From positions 1-64,000 of the forward strand of contig NZ_BMYU01000013.1 of assembly GCF_014652435.1 (NCBI RefSeq): a stretch of DNA of 64,000 bases, read 5' to 3'. Numbering within the stretch: position 1 is the stretch's first letter; each line of letters starts with the position of its first letter. Below the pieces are notes generated by a model. The model worked only from the letters and a program-made list of their open reading frames with translations, was not told where the DNA came from and did not search any database. The position numbers and the translations under genes are program-made. Positions 47,540 to 57,205 of the stretch are shown piece by piece. This stretch comes from Cognatundibacterium squillarum (GTDB lineage Bacteria > Pseudomonadota > Gammaproteobacteria > Burkholderiales > Burkholderiaceae_D).

Positions 47540-48856
47540 TTGAATAATTTGTTACTGGTCGTTGCGGCATTTGCTCTGGTGCTGCTGAACGGCTTTTTCG
47601 TGGCAGCGGAATTTGGTCTGGTGAAGCTGCGCCAGACACGGGTACGCAGTCTGGCGCGCAAAACAGGTCTGCGCGGCAAACTCTTACTGACCGTACACCG
47701 CCATCTCGACACTTACTTATCTGCCTGTCAGCTTGGTATCACGCTGGCATCGCTGGGGCTGGGCTGGATCGGTGAACCGGCGTTTGCACGTTTGCTGGAA
47801 CCGCTGTTTGCACTGGCCGGTGTCACCTCACAGGAACTGATACACGCGGTTTCCTTCTTCTTCGCTTTCTTTGTCATTTCGTTTTTGCACATCGTGGTCG
47901 GTGAACTTGCGCCGAAATCGATGGCGATCCGCATGCCTGAACGGGTGTCTTTGTGGACCGCGCCACCGCTGTATGCGTTTTACTGGATCATGTTCCCGGC
48001 AATCTGGGTGCTGAATGCCAGCTCCAACAAAGTGTTGCACTGGCTGGGACTGGATGCAGTACACGGCAGCGATGCACATTATTCTCAGGAAGAGCTGCGC
48101 CTGATTCTGCGCGGTGGCCATGAAACCAATGCCGGCAGTGACGAGTGGAGCCTGATGGCGCAGGCGCTGGATTTCGGCGGACTGGAAGTCTCGGATCTGA
48201 TGCGCCCTATCAATGAAGTGGTGGCGATGTATAAAGGCCAGTCACTGCAGGAAAACATGGAAACTGCTGCGCGTCACCGCTTCAGCCGCTATCCGTATTT
48301 TGATGAAGATGAAAAAACCGTACTCGGTATGCTGCATCTGAAAGATTTGTTTCTGGCACAACAGGCCGGTAAGCCACTGGACGATCTGAGTCGCCATTTA
48401 CGTCAGGTCGAATATGTGCCGCCAACCATGCCGGCGCTGGAATTATTCCGCCGCTTCCGTAAAGGTGCGCCGCACTTTGCGATTGTCGGCCATAAAGGCA
48501 GCAATCCGGTGGGCTTTCTGACACTGGACAACCTGCTCAGTGCACTGGTTGGGCAGATCCGTGATGAATTCCGTCAGAATGAAAACGACTGGACGCTGCT
48601 GGACGATGGCACCTTGCTGGGCAAAGGCAGTCTGCCGCTGCATACGCTGGGGATGGCGCTGGGTTTTGAACTGGATGATGACGAAGTCGAATCCATCGGT
48701 GGCCTGATCATGGAAAAGCTCGGTGAAATTCCGTCGGAAGGTCAGAAGATTTCTTTTGACCGCTTCGATGCAGTGGTGAAAAAAATGAATGGTCCGCGCA
48801 TCGTGCTGGTTCGGATTCATCCTAAAGAACCGTTAGCAGACCGGCATGAGCACTGA
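47540..48856 (+). CDS. CNNM/CorC-type transporter-associated protein (hemolysin family)
   Basis: A 438-residue protein. The N-terminal DUF21 transmembrane domain covers about residues 1-190 (with VLLNGFFVAAEFGLVKLRQTR), two CBS domains about 205-330 (LMRPINEVVAM start) and a C-terminal CorC_HlyC domain about 345-430. These proteins are linked to Mg/Co efflux; the hemolysin label is historical. TTG start with AAGGGA about six bases upstream. A terminator follows. Confidence 0.87.
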   Translation: MNNLLLVVAAFALVLLNGFFVAAEFGLVKLRQTRVRSLARKTGLRGKLLLTVHRHLDTYLSACQLGITLASLGLGWIGEPAFARLLEPLFALAGVTSQELIHAVSFFFAFFVISFLHIVVGELAPKSMAIRMPERVSLWTAPPLYAFYWIMFPAIWVLNASSNKVLHWLGLDAVHGSDAHYSQEELRLILRGGHETNAGSDEWSLMAQALDFGGLEVSDLMRPINEVVAMYKGQSLQENMETAARHRFSRYPYFDEDEKTVLGMLHLKDLFLAQQAGKPLDDLSRHLRQVEYVPPTMPALELFRRFRKGAPHFAIVGHKGSNPVGFLTLDNLLSALVGQIRDEFRQNENDWTLLDDGTLLGKGSLPLHTLGMALGFELDDDEVESIGGLIMEKLGEIPSEGQKISFDRFDAVVKKMNGPRIVLVRIHPKEPLADRHEH

Positions 48857-48914
48857 AAGACTGGTGGAACATCTGATCAAATGAACGATTAGTGCCGGTC
48901 AAAAAACTTGTCAG

Positions 48915-48952
48915 AAACGCAGCCAGCGGAAACGCTGTGCTGCGTTTTTTTA
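48915..48952 (+). terminator. Terminator after the CNNM/CorC gene
   Basis: Stem AAACGCAGC/GCTGCGTTT extended by CAGCG/CGCTG and capped by a GAAA tetraloop, then a T-run. The rest of the 316-bp gap to 49172 holds nothing else I can support. Confidence 0.9.
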
Positions 48953-49172
48953 TTGCCCTGCGGTAAAAAATTGCGCTGCCGACAGCATGAAAGCAGTCTG
49001 ACAAACCACTCAGAAACCAGAAAACGGTGCTTTAAACAACGCCGGATACAACGCCGGAATGTGAAACATCATAAGCTGCGCCGATCACCGTGTTTCCTGT
49101 CACCAATTCAGCTATATTGATAGAAGGAAAATTCTGTGCAGCACTGAACTCACTTTTGGCGGGTAAAAGCAT

Positions 49173-52100
49173 ATGGCTGGAAAAGCAGCATCAGGACAAT
49201 TCAAACTCAGTTTCTGGCTGACGCTGGTGTCATTTTGCGCATTTGCGATTGCATTCGGTTTGTATGTCAGGGCTGAGAAAGAGGTGGATGACGTCAACGA
49301 TAACCGCTTCGTGTCGCATGAACTGACCGATGAACTGATCCGTACATCGGAAGACCTGACCCGCTTTGCCCGCGCCTATGTCATTACCGGTGACACAGTG
49401 TACCGCCAGTATTTCAATGAAGTGATGGAGGTACGGGAAGGCAAGCGTCCGCGTCTGCCGTTTGGCGAATATGCTTTTCATGATCTGACACCGACGCTGG
49501 AATCCGGCAGTCCGGCTGCCGTGACTACGCCAAGCAGACCCCTTTTGCAATTGCTGCGTGAAGCCGGTTTGTCAGATAAAGAATACGAATTATTACTGGT
49601 CGCCAAAACCAATTCCGACATTCTGGCAAAGCTGGAAAAACAAGCAATGAATATGGCGGAAAACCCGGGGCGGAATGTCGATCTGGGACGTGAACGTGCC
49701 ATACGATTGCTATTCGATCAGGAGTACCGTGTCGCCAAACTGAATATTCTGGCACCGATTGCCGAAGCGCACCGGCTGATGTCTTTTCGACTTGATCTGA
49801 AACTCGAAGAAAGTAAAAAAACCGCAAATCACATTCTGATTGCTTTTCTTTTACTTGGCATGGTGACGCTGGGCTTGTTCTGGCGCGCCTATCGCCAGTT
49901 GCAGATTATCCTTGGCGGAAATGTGGTCGATCTTCAGCAATGTCTGGCGGCGCTTGGTCGTGGTCAGTTTGATACGCCGTCACATCAACCGGACGCATCG
50001 CCTCACAGCATCATGGCGGGTATACAGGCAACCCGTCAGCAACTGGCACGGATTGATCATGAATTACGTGCTGAACTGGAAAAAAGTCATCGCATCAATC
50101 AAATGTATCTGGCGCTGGCGCAGTGCAATCAGTCTATTCTGCGCATCGAAGAAAAAGACGACCTTTTCCCGCGTATTTGTCAGGACGCTGTCATTCTGGC
50201 CGGACTGAAAGTTGCGTGGGTAGCCTTATGTGATCCGGTCAAACAGGAAATGCAGATTGTCAGCGAAAGTATCAGCGGCGTTCTGACCGGAATTAACAAG
50301 ATTCCCGAAGCGGTCGTTCAGCGCCAGTTTGATTTTTATTTTCCCCATTGCTGCCGTGGCGAGACAGTCTGGTATCCGGATATTCAAGATCCGGTACAGG
50401 CTGAAGGCTGGCGTTCCCTGGCACAACAATATCACTGTGGTGCGATTGCTGCCTTGCCTTTGCAGGTAAATCATCAGGCGATTGGCAGTTTTATTGTGTG
50501 TGCTGAAAATCCGGCGGCATTTGATGAAGTGGTACGTACCTTACTGACTGAATTTGTAGTCGATGTCGGCCATGTACTGAATCGTTTTGAACTGGAAAAC
50601 GAACGTCAGCATTCACTGCAGATCGAAGAACTACGCGGCTTCCTGCTTGAAAAAGTGACCGCCAGCCTGACGCTGCATCACTTCCTTGAAGAAGCTGTCA
50701 ACAAAATGGAAGCGATTTTGCCGCATTGCTACTGCACCGTGATGTTGCTGGATAAAGATGGTGAGACTTTACGCGCCGGCGCTATACCGAGTCTGCCAGT
50801 GTTTTATTCAGAAGCAATTGATGGTGTCAAAGTTGGTCCCGGGGTAGGCTCTTGTGGCAATGCGATTGCCACCGGTGAGCGCACGATTGCGGAAGACCTT
50901 GCAGTGCATCCGTTCTGGCGCGACTACTGGCCGCTGGCGCAGCGTGCCGGTTTGCGCTCCTGCTGGTCTGAGCCGATTGTCTCCACTTCCGGCAAAATCT
51001 ACGGCGCGTTTGCTATTTATCACGCAGATCCGCGTGCGCCTTCCGCTTTCGATTTGCAATTGCTGGAAATGGCTGCCGGGCTGGCAGCACTCGCCATCGA
51101 ACACCGTCAGTCACTTGATGCGCAACACAAGCTATCGCAGGCAGTGGAACAAAGTTCGAATGCGATTCTGATTACTGACAGTGACATACAGATTGAATAC
51201 GCGAATGCCAGTTACCTGCAGAATACCGGTCGTCGCTTGCAGGACATTATCGGATCGCGTCCTAGCATACTGAGTTCCGGTAAAACACCGCCTGCAACCT
51301 ATCAGGAAATGTGGGATCAGTTGCGTAAAGGCGAGAGCTGGAAAGGAGAACTGATTAACCGTTACACCGATGGCACGGAACATGTGGATCTGACCCATAT
51401 TTCACCGATCCGCGATGCCAAAGGTCAAGTCACGCATTTCCTTGCGATTCAGGAAGATATCACAGATAAAAAACGTAACGATGAGCGCATTCGTTATCTC
51501 GCGCATTTTGATTTACTGACGGGATTACCAAACCGCAGCCTGCTGGAAGAACGCGCCCGTGCCGCAATTAATCACGCTGAGCGTAATCAGCGCCGTCTGG
51601 CGCTGCTTTTCCTCGATCTTGATCATTTTAAAGATGTGAACGATACCCTTGGTCACAGTATCGGCGACAGTCTGCTGGTGGAAGTGGCTAACCGCCTGCG
51701 TCAGAATCTGCGCGAAGAAGATGTGCTGTCGCGTCTGGGTGGCGATGAATTTATCGTGATGCTGACCGATGTTGATGAAAAATCTACGGAGCGCATTGCG
51801 CAGAAACTGATTTCGCTGGTCAGTACATCATTTGCTATTGGCGGATATGAATTGAATGTAACGCCATCAATCGGGATTGCAGTGTACCCGGAAGATGGTG
51901 CCGATCTGGAAACCTTGTTGCGCAATGCGGATGCGGCAATGTACCGCTCCAAAACTCAGGGCAGAAATACCTTCAGTTTCTTTACCCGCGAAATGCAGGA
52001 ACGTTCAGCGCGCCACCTCGAACTGGTGAACGCGCTGCGGCACGCGCTGGCAGGGCAGCAGTTCGCCCTGCATTATCAGCCGCAAATCAGCCTGACCGGT

Positions 52101-52796
52101 CGCAAACTGGCTGGCGCAGAAGCCTTGTTGCGCTGGACGCATCCGGTGCTGGGTGTGGTGTCTCCTGCGGAATTTATTCCGGTGGCCGAGGAAAGCGGAC
52201 TGATTCTGGAAATCGGTGAATGGGTATTACGTACCGCGTTGCAACAGCTGAAAGTCTGGCGTGATCATGGCTTATCGGATTTTTGTATGGCTGTGAATTT
52301 GTCTGCAGTACAGTTCAGAAATAAGGAATTGCCTTCACTGGTGCAGCGTTTATTGGAAGAGACCGGTGTGCCGCCGGATTGTCTGGAACTGGAACTGACC
52401 GAGAGTATGGCAATGCATGATCCGGCAGCGGCGATTGCGATGATGAATCAATTGCATGCGCAGGGTGTGCGATTGTCGATTGATGATTTCGGAACCGGCT
52501 ATTCGTCACTCAGTTATCTGAAGAAGTTTAAAGTATACAAATTAAAAATCGATAAATCATTTGTGCATGATGTCAGCGAAGATCCGGAAGATGAAGCCAT
52601 CATCAGCGCGGTGATCAGCATGGCGCATAAACTGGAAATGATTACGATTGCGGAAGGCGTGGAAACGCCCGATCAGCTCAGTTTTCTGCAAGGGCAGGGA
52701 TGTGATGAAATTCAGGGATACTTTTTCTCGCGGCCTTTACCACCGGATGCCTTCATGCGCTGGGTGGAGCATGATCTGAAAACTTATCTGCAATAA
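49173..52796 (+). CDS. Membrane sensor diguanylate cyclase/phosphodiesterase (GAF-GAF-PAS-GGDEF-EAL)
   Basis: A 1207-residue cyclic-di-GMP enzyme. Two membrane segments (about 12-33 and 218-238) bound a periplasmic sensor of about 180 residues. Then follow two GAF domains (about 315-470 and 498-645), a PAS domain (about 652-770), GGDEF (signature at residues 856-860, with an RxxD inhibitory site, REED, five residues before it) and EAL (EALLRW about 982, then DDFGTGYSS, KIDKSF and EGVE). All catalytic motifs look intact, so both activities are possible. A single gene with its own terminator. Confidence 0.95.
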   Translation: MAGKAASGQFKLSFWLTLVSFCAFAIAFGLYVRAEKEVDDVNDNRFVSHELTDELIRTSEDLTRFARAYVITGDTVYRQYFNEVMEVREGKRPRLPFGEYAFHDLTPTLESGSPAAVTTPSRPLLQLLREAGLSDKEYELLLVAKTNSDILAKLEKQAMNMAENPGRNVDLGRERAIRLLFDQEYRVAKLNILAPIAEAHRLMSFRLDLKLEESKKTANHILIAFLLLGMVTLGLFWRAYRQLQIILGGNVVDLQQCLAALGRGQFDTPSHQPDASPHSIMAGIQATRQQLARIDHELRAELEKSHRINQMYLALAQCNQSILRIEEKDDLFPRICQDAVILAGLKVAWVALCDPVKQEMQIVSESISGVLTGINKIPEAVVQRQFDFYFPHCCRGETVWYPDIQDPVQAEGWRSLAQQYHCGAIAALPLQVNHQAIGSFIVCAENPAAFDEVVRTLLTEFVVDVGHVLNRFELENERQHSLQIEELRGFLLEKVTASLTLHHFLEEAVNKMEAILPHCYCTVMLLDKDGETLRAGAIPSLPVFYSEAIDGVKVGPGVGSCGNAIATGERTIAEDLAVHPFWRDYWPLAQRAGLRSCWSEPIVSTSGKIYGAFAIYHADPRAPSAFDLQLLEMAAGLAALAIEHRQSLDAQHKLSQAVEQSSNAILITDSDIQIEYANASYLQNTGRRLQDIIGSRPSILSSGKTPPATYQEMWDQLRKGESWKGELINRYTDGTEHVDLTHISPIRDAKGQVTHFLAIQEDITDKKRNDERIRYLAHFDLLTGLPNRSLLEERARAAINHAERNQRRLALLFLDLDHFKDVNDTLGHSIGDSLLVEVANRLRQNLREEDVLSRLGGDEFIVMLTDVDEKSTERIAQKLISLVSTSFAIGGYELNVTPSIGIAVYPEDGADLETLLRNADAAMYRSKTQGRNTFSFFTREMQERSARHLELVNALRHALAGQQFALHYQPQISLTGRKLAGAEALLRWTHPVLGVVSPAEFIPVAEESGLILEIGEWVLRTALQQLKVWRDHGLSDFCMAVNLSAVQFRNKELPSLVQRLLEETGVPPDCLELELTESMAMHDPAAAIAMMNQLHAQGVRLSIDDFGTGYSSLSYLKKFKVYKLKIDKSFVHDVSEDPEDEAIISAVISMAHKLEMITIAEGVETPDQLSFLQGQGCDEIQGYFFSRPLPPDAFMRWVEHDLKTYLQ

Positions 52797-52824
52797 TCTT
52801 CGCTGTTTATACGGAAAATAAAAA

Positions 52825-52855
52825 AGCGCAGACCGGCAATGGTCTGCGCTATTTT
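52825..52855. terminator. Bidirectional terminator between convergent genes
   Basis: A 10-bp stem AGCGCAGACC/GGTCTGCGCT with a 6-nt loop, flanked by A- and T-runs. It serves the GGDEF-EAL gene and, on the minus strand, phosphofructokinase. Confidence 0.92.
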
Positions 52856-52880
52856 TACGTAATACCTGATCAGGAAAAGC

Positions 52881-54005
52881 TTATGGCTGGCCAGTAAAAA
52901 TGCCGGTTTCTTTTGCCGTCATCAGCGTATCGCTGTCGGCCGGTACCGCTTTCATACGGCCTGCAACTTCTTCCAGCGGTACGTAATTCACATTCGGAAA
53001 TGCCAGTGCCACCATCATGCCGGACTGGCCTTCCGCCAGCGCACGTACCGCAGCAGCGCCGAAGCGCAGCGCGGAAACGCGGTCAAATGCACTCGGGCTG
53101 CCGCCGCGCAGTAAATGGCCCAGCACCACGGCGCGCGCTTCTTTACCGGTCAGCGTTTCCAGTTCAGCCGCCAGATGTGCCGCCACCCCGCCCAGCCTTT
53201 CCACATAACCCTGACCAGCAGCAGCCTGCACATGCAGCGCTTGTCCGGCAGCATGTGCGCCTTCTGCCACCATCACAATCGAATAATGGTGGCCTTGCTG
53301 GTCGCGTTCACGCAGAAAGGCAGCCAGTGCTGCCGTATCGTAAGGAATTTCCGGAATCAGAATTGCATGAGCACCGCTGGCTAAGCCGCTGTGCAGCGCA
53401 ATCCAGCCTGCATAACGTCCCATCACTTCCACCACCATAATGCGCTGATGGCTGGCTGCGGTGCTGTGTAAGCGGTCCACGCATTCCGTCGCAAACGAAA
53501 CCGCCGTATCAAAGCCAAATGTAGTAAAGGTTTTATCCAGATCGTTGTCGATGGTTTTCGGCACGCCGATCACGTTTAATCCCTGCTGATGCAGGGCATG
53601 GGCAATCGTCAGTGTTCCGTCGCCACCGATACAGATCAGCGCATCAATGCCGCGTGCGCGCAATGCCGCATGAATATCGGCGCTGCGGTCGGTTTCCTGC
53701 ACGCTGCCGTCCGGCATGGTGGTCGGATAATGCAAAGGATTACCGTGATTGGTGGTGCCGAGGATGGTGCCGCCGGTGGCGCTGATGTGTTCAGTCATCG
53801 CCGGTGTCAGCGTGATAATGCCATCGGTGGGATAACGGTCAGGACGCAGTATGCCGTTAAAGCCCTCGCGTATGCCGTAGCATTCCCAGCCGAGACGGGT
53901 GGCAGACATCACCACTGCATGAATCACTGCATTCAGGCCGGGCGCGTCACCGCCGCCGGTACTGATTGCAATTTTACGGCGTGCTGTGGATTGAGCTGCT
54001 GACAT
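52881..54005 (-). CDS. pfkA: 6-phosphofructokinase (group III signature)
   Basis: The 374-residue enzyme phosphorylates fructose 6-phosphate. Visible are GGGDAPGLNAVI (N-terminal), GGDGTL, PKTIDNDLDKTF, and MGRYAGWIALHSG. The Gly in GGDGT points to ATP rather than pyrophosphate as donor, while the Lys in PKTIDND is typical of group III and of PPi enzymes, so the donor is not certain. It ends at a bidirectional terminator; the MBL hydrolase gene lies 12 bp upstream on the same strand. Confidence 0.88.
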   Translation of the reverse strand: MSAAQSTARRKIAISTGGGDAPGLNAVIHAVVMSATRLGWECYGIREGFNGILRPDRYPTDGIITLTPAMTEHISATGGTILGTTNHGNPLHYPTTMPDGSVQETDRSADIHAALRARGIDALICIGGDGTLTIAHALHQQGLNVIGVPKTIDNDLDKTFTTFGFDTAVSFATECVDRLHSTAASHQRIMVVEVMGRYAGWIALHSGLASGAHAILIPEIPYDTAALAAFLRERDQQGHHYSIVMVAEGAHAAGQALHVQAAAGQGYVERLGGVAAHLAAELETLTGKEARAVVLGHLLRGGSPSAFDRVSALRFGAAAVRALAEGQSGMMVALAFPNVNYVPLEEVAGRMKAVPADSDTLMTAKETGIFTGQP

Positions 54006-54017
54006 AAATATTCTTCT

Positions 54018-54884
54018 TCAGAAAAAATTGAGCGGGATTTTCAGGTAGTGTACGCCATTCTCCGCGGCCGGTGGAAAATGTCCGGCGCGGATATTCACCT
54101 GCACCGATGGCAGTATCAGTTGCGGCATGTCCAGCGTTGCATCGCGCTGGCTGCGCATCACCACAAAGTCTTCTTCGCTGATACCGTCATGCACATGAAT
54201 ATTGCCGGCGCGCTGATCTGCCACCGTCGTGACGAGGCAAGGGCTGCGGCCGGAACCAGCCGGCGGGTAATCGTGGCACAGGAATAAGCGTGTCGCGGCA
54301 GGCAGTGCCAGCAGCTTGTGTACCGACTGATACAAAGCGCGTGCATCGCCGCCGGGGAAATCGCAGCGCGCTGTTCCCACATCCGGCATAAACATAGTGT
54401 CACCGACAAACACCGCATCACCGATCTGATACGCCATATCTGCAGGTGTGTGGCCGGGAACGGCAATTGCGGTGAAATGCAGCGCGCCCAGCGGCAGCGT
54501 TTCGCCATCGTGCAGCAAATGATCAAACTGTGAACCGTCGCACACAAAATCCGCTTCCAGATCAAAAGCTTTGCGGAAAACCTGTTGCACACCGGCGATA
54601 CCGGCACCAATCACTGTCTTGCCGCCCGCCTGCTGTTGCAGGTAGACTGCCGCCGATAAATGATCGGCATGGGCATGGGTTTCCATAATCCAGTCCAGTG
54701 TCAGCTGATGTTCACGCAGCGCCGCCAGTACCTTGTCGGCATTCTGATGGCGGGTGCGGCCGGATTTCGGATCGTAATCCAGCACCGGATCAATCACCGC
54801 CGCACGGCCACCCGGCTGGTCAAACACCAGATGCGTGCCGGTGCCGGTGGCAGGATCAAAAAAGCTGAGGATCTGTGCATTCAT
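54018..54884 (-). CDS. MBL-fold hydrolase, ETHE1/persulfide-dioxygenase-like
   Basis: A 288-residue metallo-beta-lactamase-fold protein with metal motif THAHADHL, then VPGHTPADMAY, FVGDTMFMPDVGTARCDFPGGDA and LFLCHDYPP. This pattern fits ETHE1/Blh-type persulfide dioxygenases and related glyoxalase-II-like enzymes. Divergence from a TauE/SafE permease suggests a sulfide/sulfite role. Start ATG 54884 or 54887 (both follow GGGAA); the frame opens at 54938. Twelve bases before pfkA. Confidence 0.8.
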   Translation of the reverse strand: MNAQILSFFDPATGTGTHLVFDQPGGRAAVIDPVLDYDPKSGRTRHQNADKVLAALREHQLTLDWIMETHAHADHLSAAVYLQQQAGGKTVIGAGIAGVQQVFRKAFDLEADFVCDGSQFDHLLHDGETLPLGALHFTAIAVPGHTPADMAYQIGDAVFVGDTMFMPDVGTARCDFPGGDARALYQSVHKLLALPAATRLFLCHDYPPAGSGRSPCLVTTVADQRAGNIHVHDGISEEDFVVMRSQRDATLDMPQLILPSVQVNIRAGHFPPAAENGVHYLKIPLNFF

Positions 54885-54941
54885 CATTGCTTCCCGGTAA
54901 GTTGAATGACTATCATCATAGCAAGAAAGCGGCGGCAAACA

Positions 54942-54959
54942 CTGTGACCGCCGTCACAG
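54942..54959. promoter_or_regulatory. Perfect CRP/FNR-like palindrome
   Basis: CTGTGAC-CGCC-GTCACAG is a perfect inverted repeat and contains TGTGA-N6-TCACA, the CRP consensus. It sits in the 127-bp gap between the divergent MBL hydrolase (start 54884) and permease (start 55012), 52-70 bp from either start, placed to control both. Confidence 0.6.
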
Positions 54960-55011
54960 ACCGCGCACAAAACCGGCATTAGGATGGCGGCTGCAAACGC
55001 AAGGAGACAAC

Positions 55012-55812
55012 ATGGCAATACTGATGGCGGCACTGACCGGCTTACTGATCGGCAGCGTGATGGGGCTGACCGGTGCCGGTGGCGGCATACTGGCCGTACC
55101 CGCGCTGGTGTACGGGCAGGGCTGGAGCATGCAACAGGCGATGCCGGTGGCTTTGCTGGCGGTAACTGCCGGTGCCGTGGCCGGTGCAGCTGAAGGCTTT
55201 TCCAAAGGATTAGTGCGTTACCGCGCCGCGATGCTGATGGCTGCGGCCGCGATGATTCCGACCTGGACCGGCGTCTGGCTGGCCGGACAATTGCCGCAAT
55301 CCACGCTGATGCTGCTGTTTGCTGCGATCCTGATTGGCGTAGCGCTGCGCCTGTGGCGACAACTCAGTCAGCCTGCCTGCGACGAAGAGCAGCGTGCACT
55401 CGCCACCATCAACAGCGCAACCGGCCGCTTTGTCTGGAACTGGAAAACCGGCGGCCTGATGGCAGGCATCGGCAGTCTGGCCGGTCTGATGACGGGCTTA
55501 CTCGGTGTTGGCGGCGGCTTCATCATCGTCCCTATGCTGCGCCACTTCACCAATCTGACCATCCACGGCGCGATTGCCACATCCTTATTTTTTATTGCGA
55601 TGGTCGGCACACTCGGCGTCGGTTCCGCGCTGGCACACGGCGCCAGCCTGCCGCTGGCATTTTCCGGCGGCTTCGTCATCGCCACCATCGCCGGCATGCT
55701 GGCCGGCCGCCGCCTAGTCCACCACCTGCCCGCCCGCCGCGTACAACAAGGCTTCGCACTGATGTTAAGCCTCGTCGCCCTCAGCCTGTGCTGGCGTGCC
55801 TTTGGCTCCTGA
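55012..55812 (+). CDS. TauE/SafE (TSUP) family permease
   Basis: A 266-residue inner-membrane protein with about eight hydrophobic segments and the two family repeats GLTGAGGGILAVPAL (residue about 20) and LLGVGGGFIIVPML (about 163). TSUP members export sulfite or organosulfur anions. AAGGAGACAAC gives a strong ribosome site. Pairing with the divergent ETHE1-like hydrolase suggests sulfur detoxification: the enzyme would make sulfite and this protein export it. Confidence 0.87.
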   Translation: MAILMAALTGLLIGSVMGLTGAGGGILAVPALVYGQGWSMQQAMPVALLAVTAGAVAGAAEGFSKGLVRYRAAMLMAAAAMIPTWTGVWLAGQLPQSTLMLLFAAILIGVALRLWRQLSQPACDEEQRALATINSATGRFVWNWKTGGLMAGIGSLAGLMTGLLGVGGGFIIVPMLRHFTNLTIHGAIATSLFFIAMVGTLGVGSALAHGASLPLAFSGGFVIATIAGMLAGRRLVHHLPARRVQQGFALMLSLVALSLCWRAFGS

Positions 55813-55859
55813 ACCTTCACCGTCATTGCGCAGACACTGAAAAAACGCTGAAAACACCT

Positions 55860-55945
55860 CAAATGCGGAGTTCAGCACAGCGATCCGGCGGTTGTCGGCA
55901 GAAAGTCTGGTTCTCCGGAAATGACGGATGCGGAGAGTTGCATAG
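55860..55945 (+). repeat. 86-nt dispersed element, copy G
   Basis: Plus orientation, 47 bp past the permease stop. Begins CAAATGCGGAGTTCAGCACA and ends ATGCGGAGAGTTGCATAG. Two A-rich 11-nt units (CACTGAAAAAA, CGCTGAAAACA) precede it. Confidence 0.87.
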
Positions 55946-56002
55946 TCGGTGAGCCTATTTCTGGTGATGGATGCCGATTCACTGTACAAGGGACAGCCGA
56001 CT

Positions 56003-56341
56003 TTATTTTGCGTGAGCCAGATCCTGAGCAATCAGTAATTCTATTTGCTTCATTTTTTTCAGTTGATGCTTGTAATCTGCGATTTCAATGCGCTCGCAAA
56101 CTGGTACAGAGTCTGATTGCACTCTGTCGAGTTCGATTTTGACGAGATAGGCGCCATCAACCAGAACTAAATAGATATCCTCGTCTTGCTCAGGAGTCCA
56201 GTTCAAGGTAAATGCGTGAGCGGTTGAGTGCCCTTGTTCTTCCAGTGCACTTTTCAGTCGTGAAGGTGATTGGAAGAATGTATTTGATTTCAGAAGTTGC
56301 TCGCGAATATCGAGTTCTGTTTTGCTTTTAATGAGCTTCAT
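56003..56341 (-). CDS. Hypothetical protein
   Basis: I do not recognise it. The product from ATG 56341 is 112 residues, charged, without signal peptide or membrane segment; the C-terminal part has regular Lys/Leu/Ile heptad-like spacing (DYKHQLKKMKQIELLIAQDL). The frame is open to ATG 56467 (154 residues), and neither start has a strong ribosome site. The region is AT-richer than its surroundings. Confidence 0.5.
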   Translation of the reverse strand: MKLIKSKTELDIREQLLKSNTFFQSPSRLKSALEEQGHSTAHAFTLNWTPEQDEDIYLVLVDGAYLVKIELDRVQSDSVPVCERIEIADYKHQLKKMKQIELLIAQDLAHAK

Positions 56342-56548
56342 AAATGAATCCGGATGACTATCTGATAGTGCGAACGTGGAAAGTTTATTGTTGCGCCGAC
56401 ATATTTTTTCTTGCGATGAAGGATGCAAATCAAAAAGCGCGCTTTTTGAGCCGAGGCGATGCTTCATCCTGCCTGATATAGCAAAGATGAGAAATCAATT
56501 CCTCATGAATGGTAGGATGCATAACAGTCAGAATTGAAAGAGCATTCG

Positions 56549-57205
56549 ATGAAATACTTGGTACAAATTTTCGCGATATTAGCATTGTCCGCTTGTGGCA
56601 CGATGATCGCCAAAGTCGCTGATTTTGATCTTGAGGGAACACTCACTATACGAAATCAGTCTTCTGAACCGGTTGAAAAAATCGTACTGTCGAAAACCTT
56701 CAAAGATCCGAGGAAAATATCTCCGTACGCAGATCTGTTCTGTGACGGGCAGTTGATGAGTGCGAATTTCAGTATTAATTCTGACTTCATTCGCATGAAT
56801 TTTTACAACAAATCAAATGGTCAAATAAAGCTCCGCTTCGATGAGGCGGAACTCAGGAGTAATTTCCAGCCAAAAGGGGTTAAGTTGAAAGTTTATAGCT
56901 CAGTCATTGCTGCTGACACACGTTACTCGGATACCGTGACTAAGGGCGTCGTAAAAAATGCGCCTGCGCTGATATTAGATTCTCATCAGAAAAGCACTAT
57001 TTCAATGTCGCCCGATTTCTCCGGTGTTTTTCCAAATAAGAAAATATTCAATATCAGGCTTGATGAAAACGAACGTTACTATCTCGATAATTTAACACCA
57101 TCAAATCTTGAGTTGAGCATTCCGATCGAGTATGAAGGGCGAAGTGAAATATTGATTTTAAATTTTTCACCGACTTCAATAAACTCGCGCCAGTCATACC
57201 GTTAA
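56549..57205 (+). CDS. Putative lipoprotein of unknown function
   Basis: A 218-residue product whose N-terminus (MKYLVQIFAILALSACG) is a lipoprotein signal with lipobox LSAC, cysteine at about residue 16. The mature part is rich in beta-prone stretches and matches no family I know. Base and codon use is clearly AT-richer than the neighbours, suggesting transfer. Divergent from the hypothetical gene at 56003. The gap 57206-57383 shows nothing else. Confidence 0.65.
   Translation: MKYLVQIFAILALSACGTMIAKVADFDLEGTLTIRNQSSEPVEKIVLSKTFKDPRKISPYADLFCDGQLMSANFSINSDFIRMNFYNKSNGQIKLRFDEAELRSNFQPKGVKLKVYSSVIAADTRYSDTVTKGVVKNAPALILDSHQKSTISMSPDFSGVFPNKKIFNIRLDENERYYLDNLTPSNLELSIPIEYEGRSEILILNFSPTSINSRQSYR

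Noticed and set aside
55368-55862. Open frames beginning MRCF near the repeat copies
   Set aside because: The start codon and first residues come from the repeat (reverse complement of CTGAAAACACCTCAAAT); similar openings appear at other copies and do not indicate genes.
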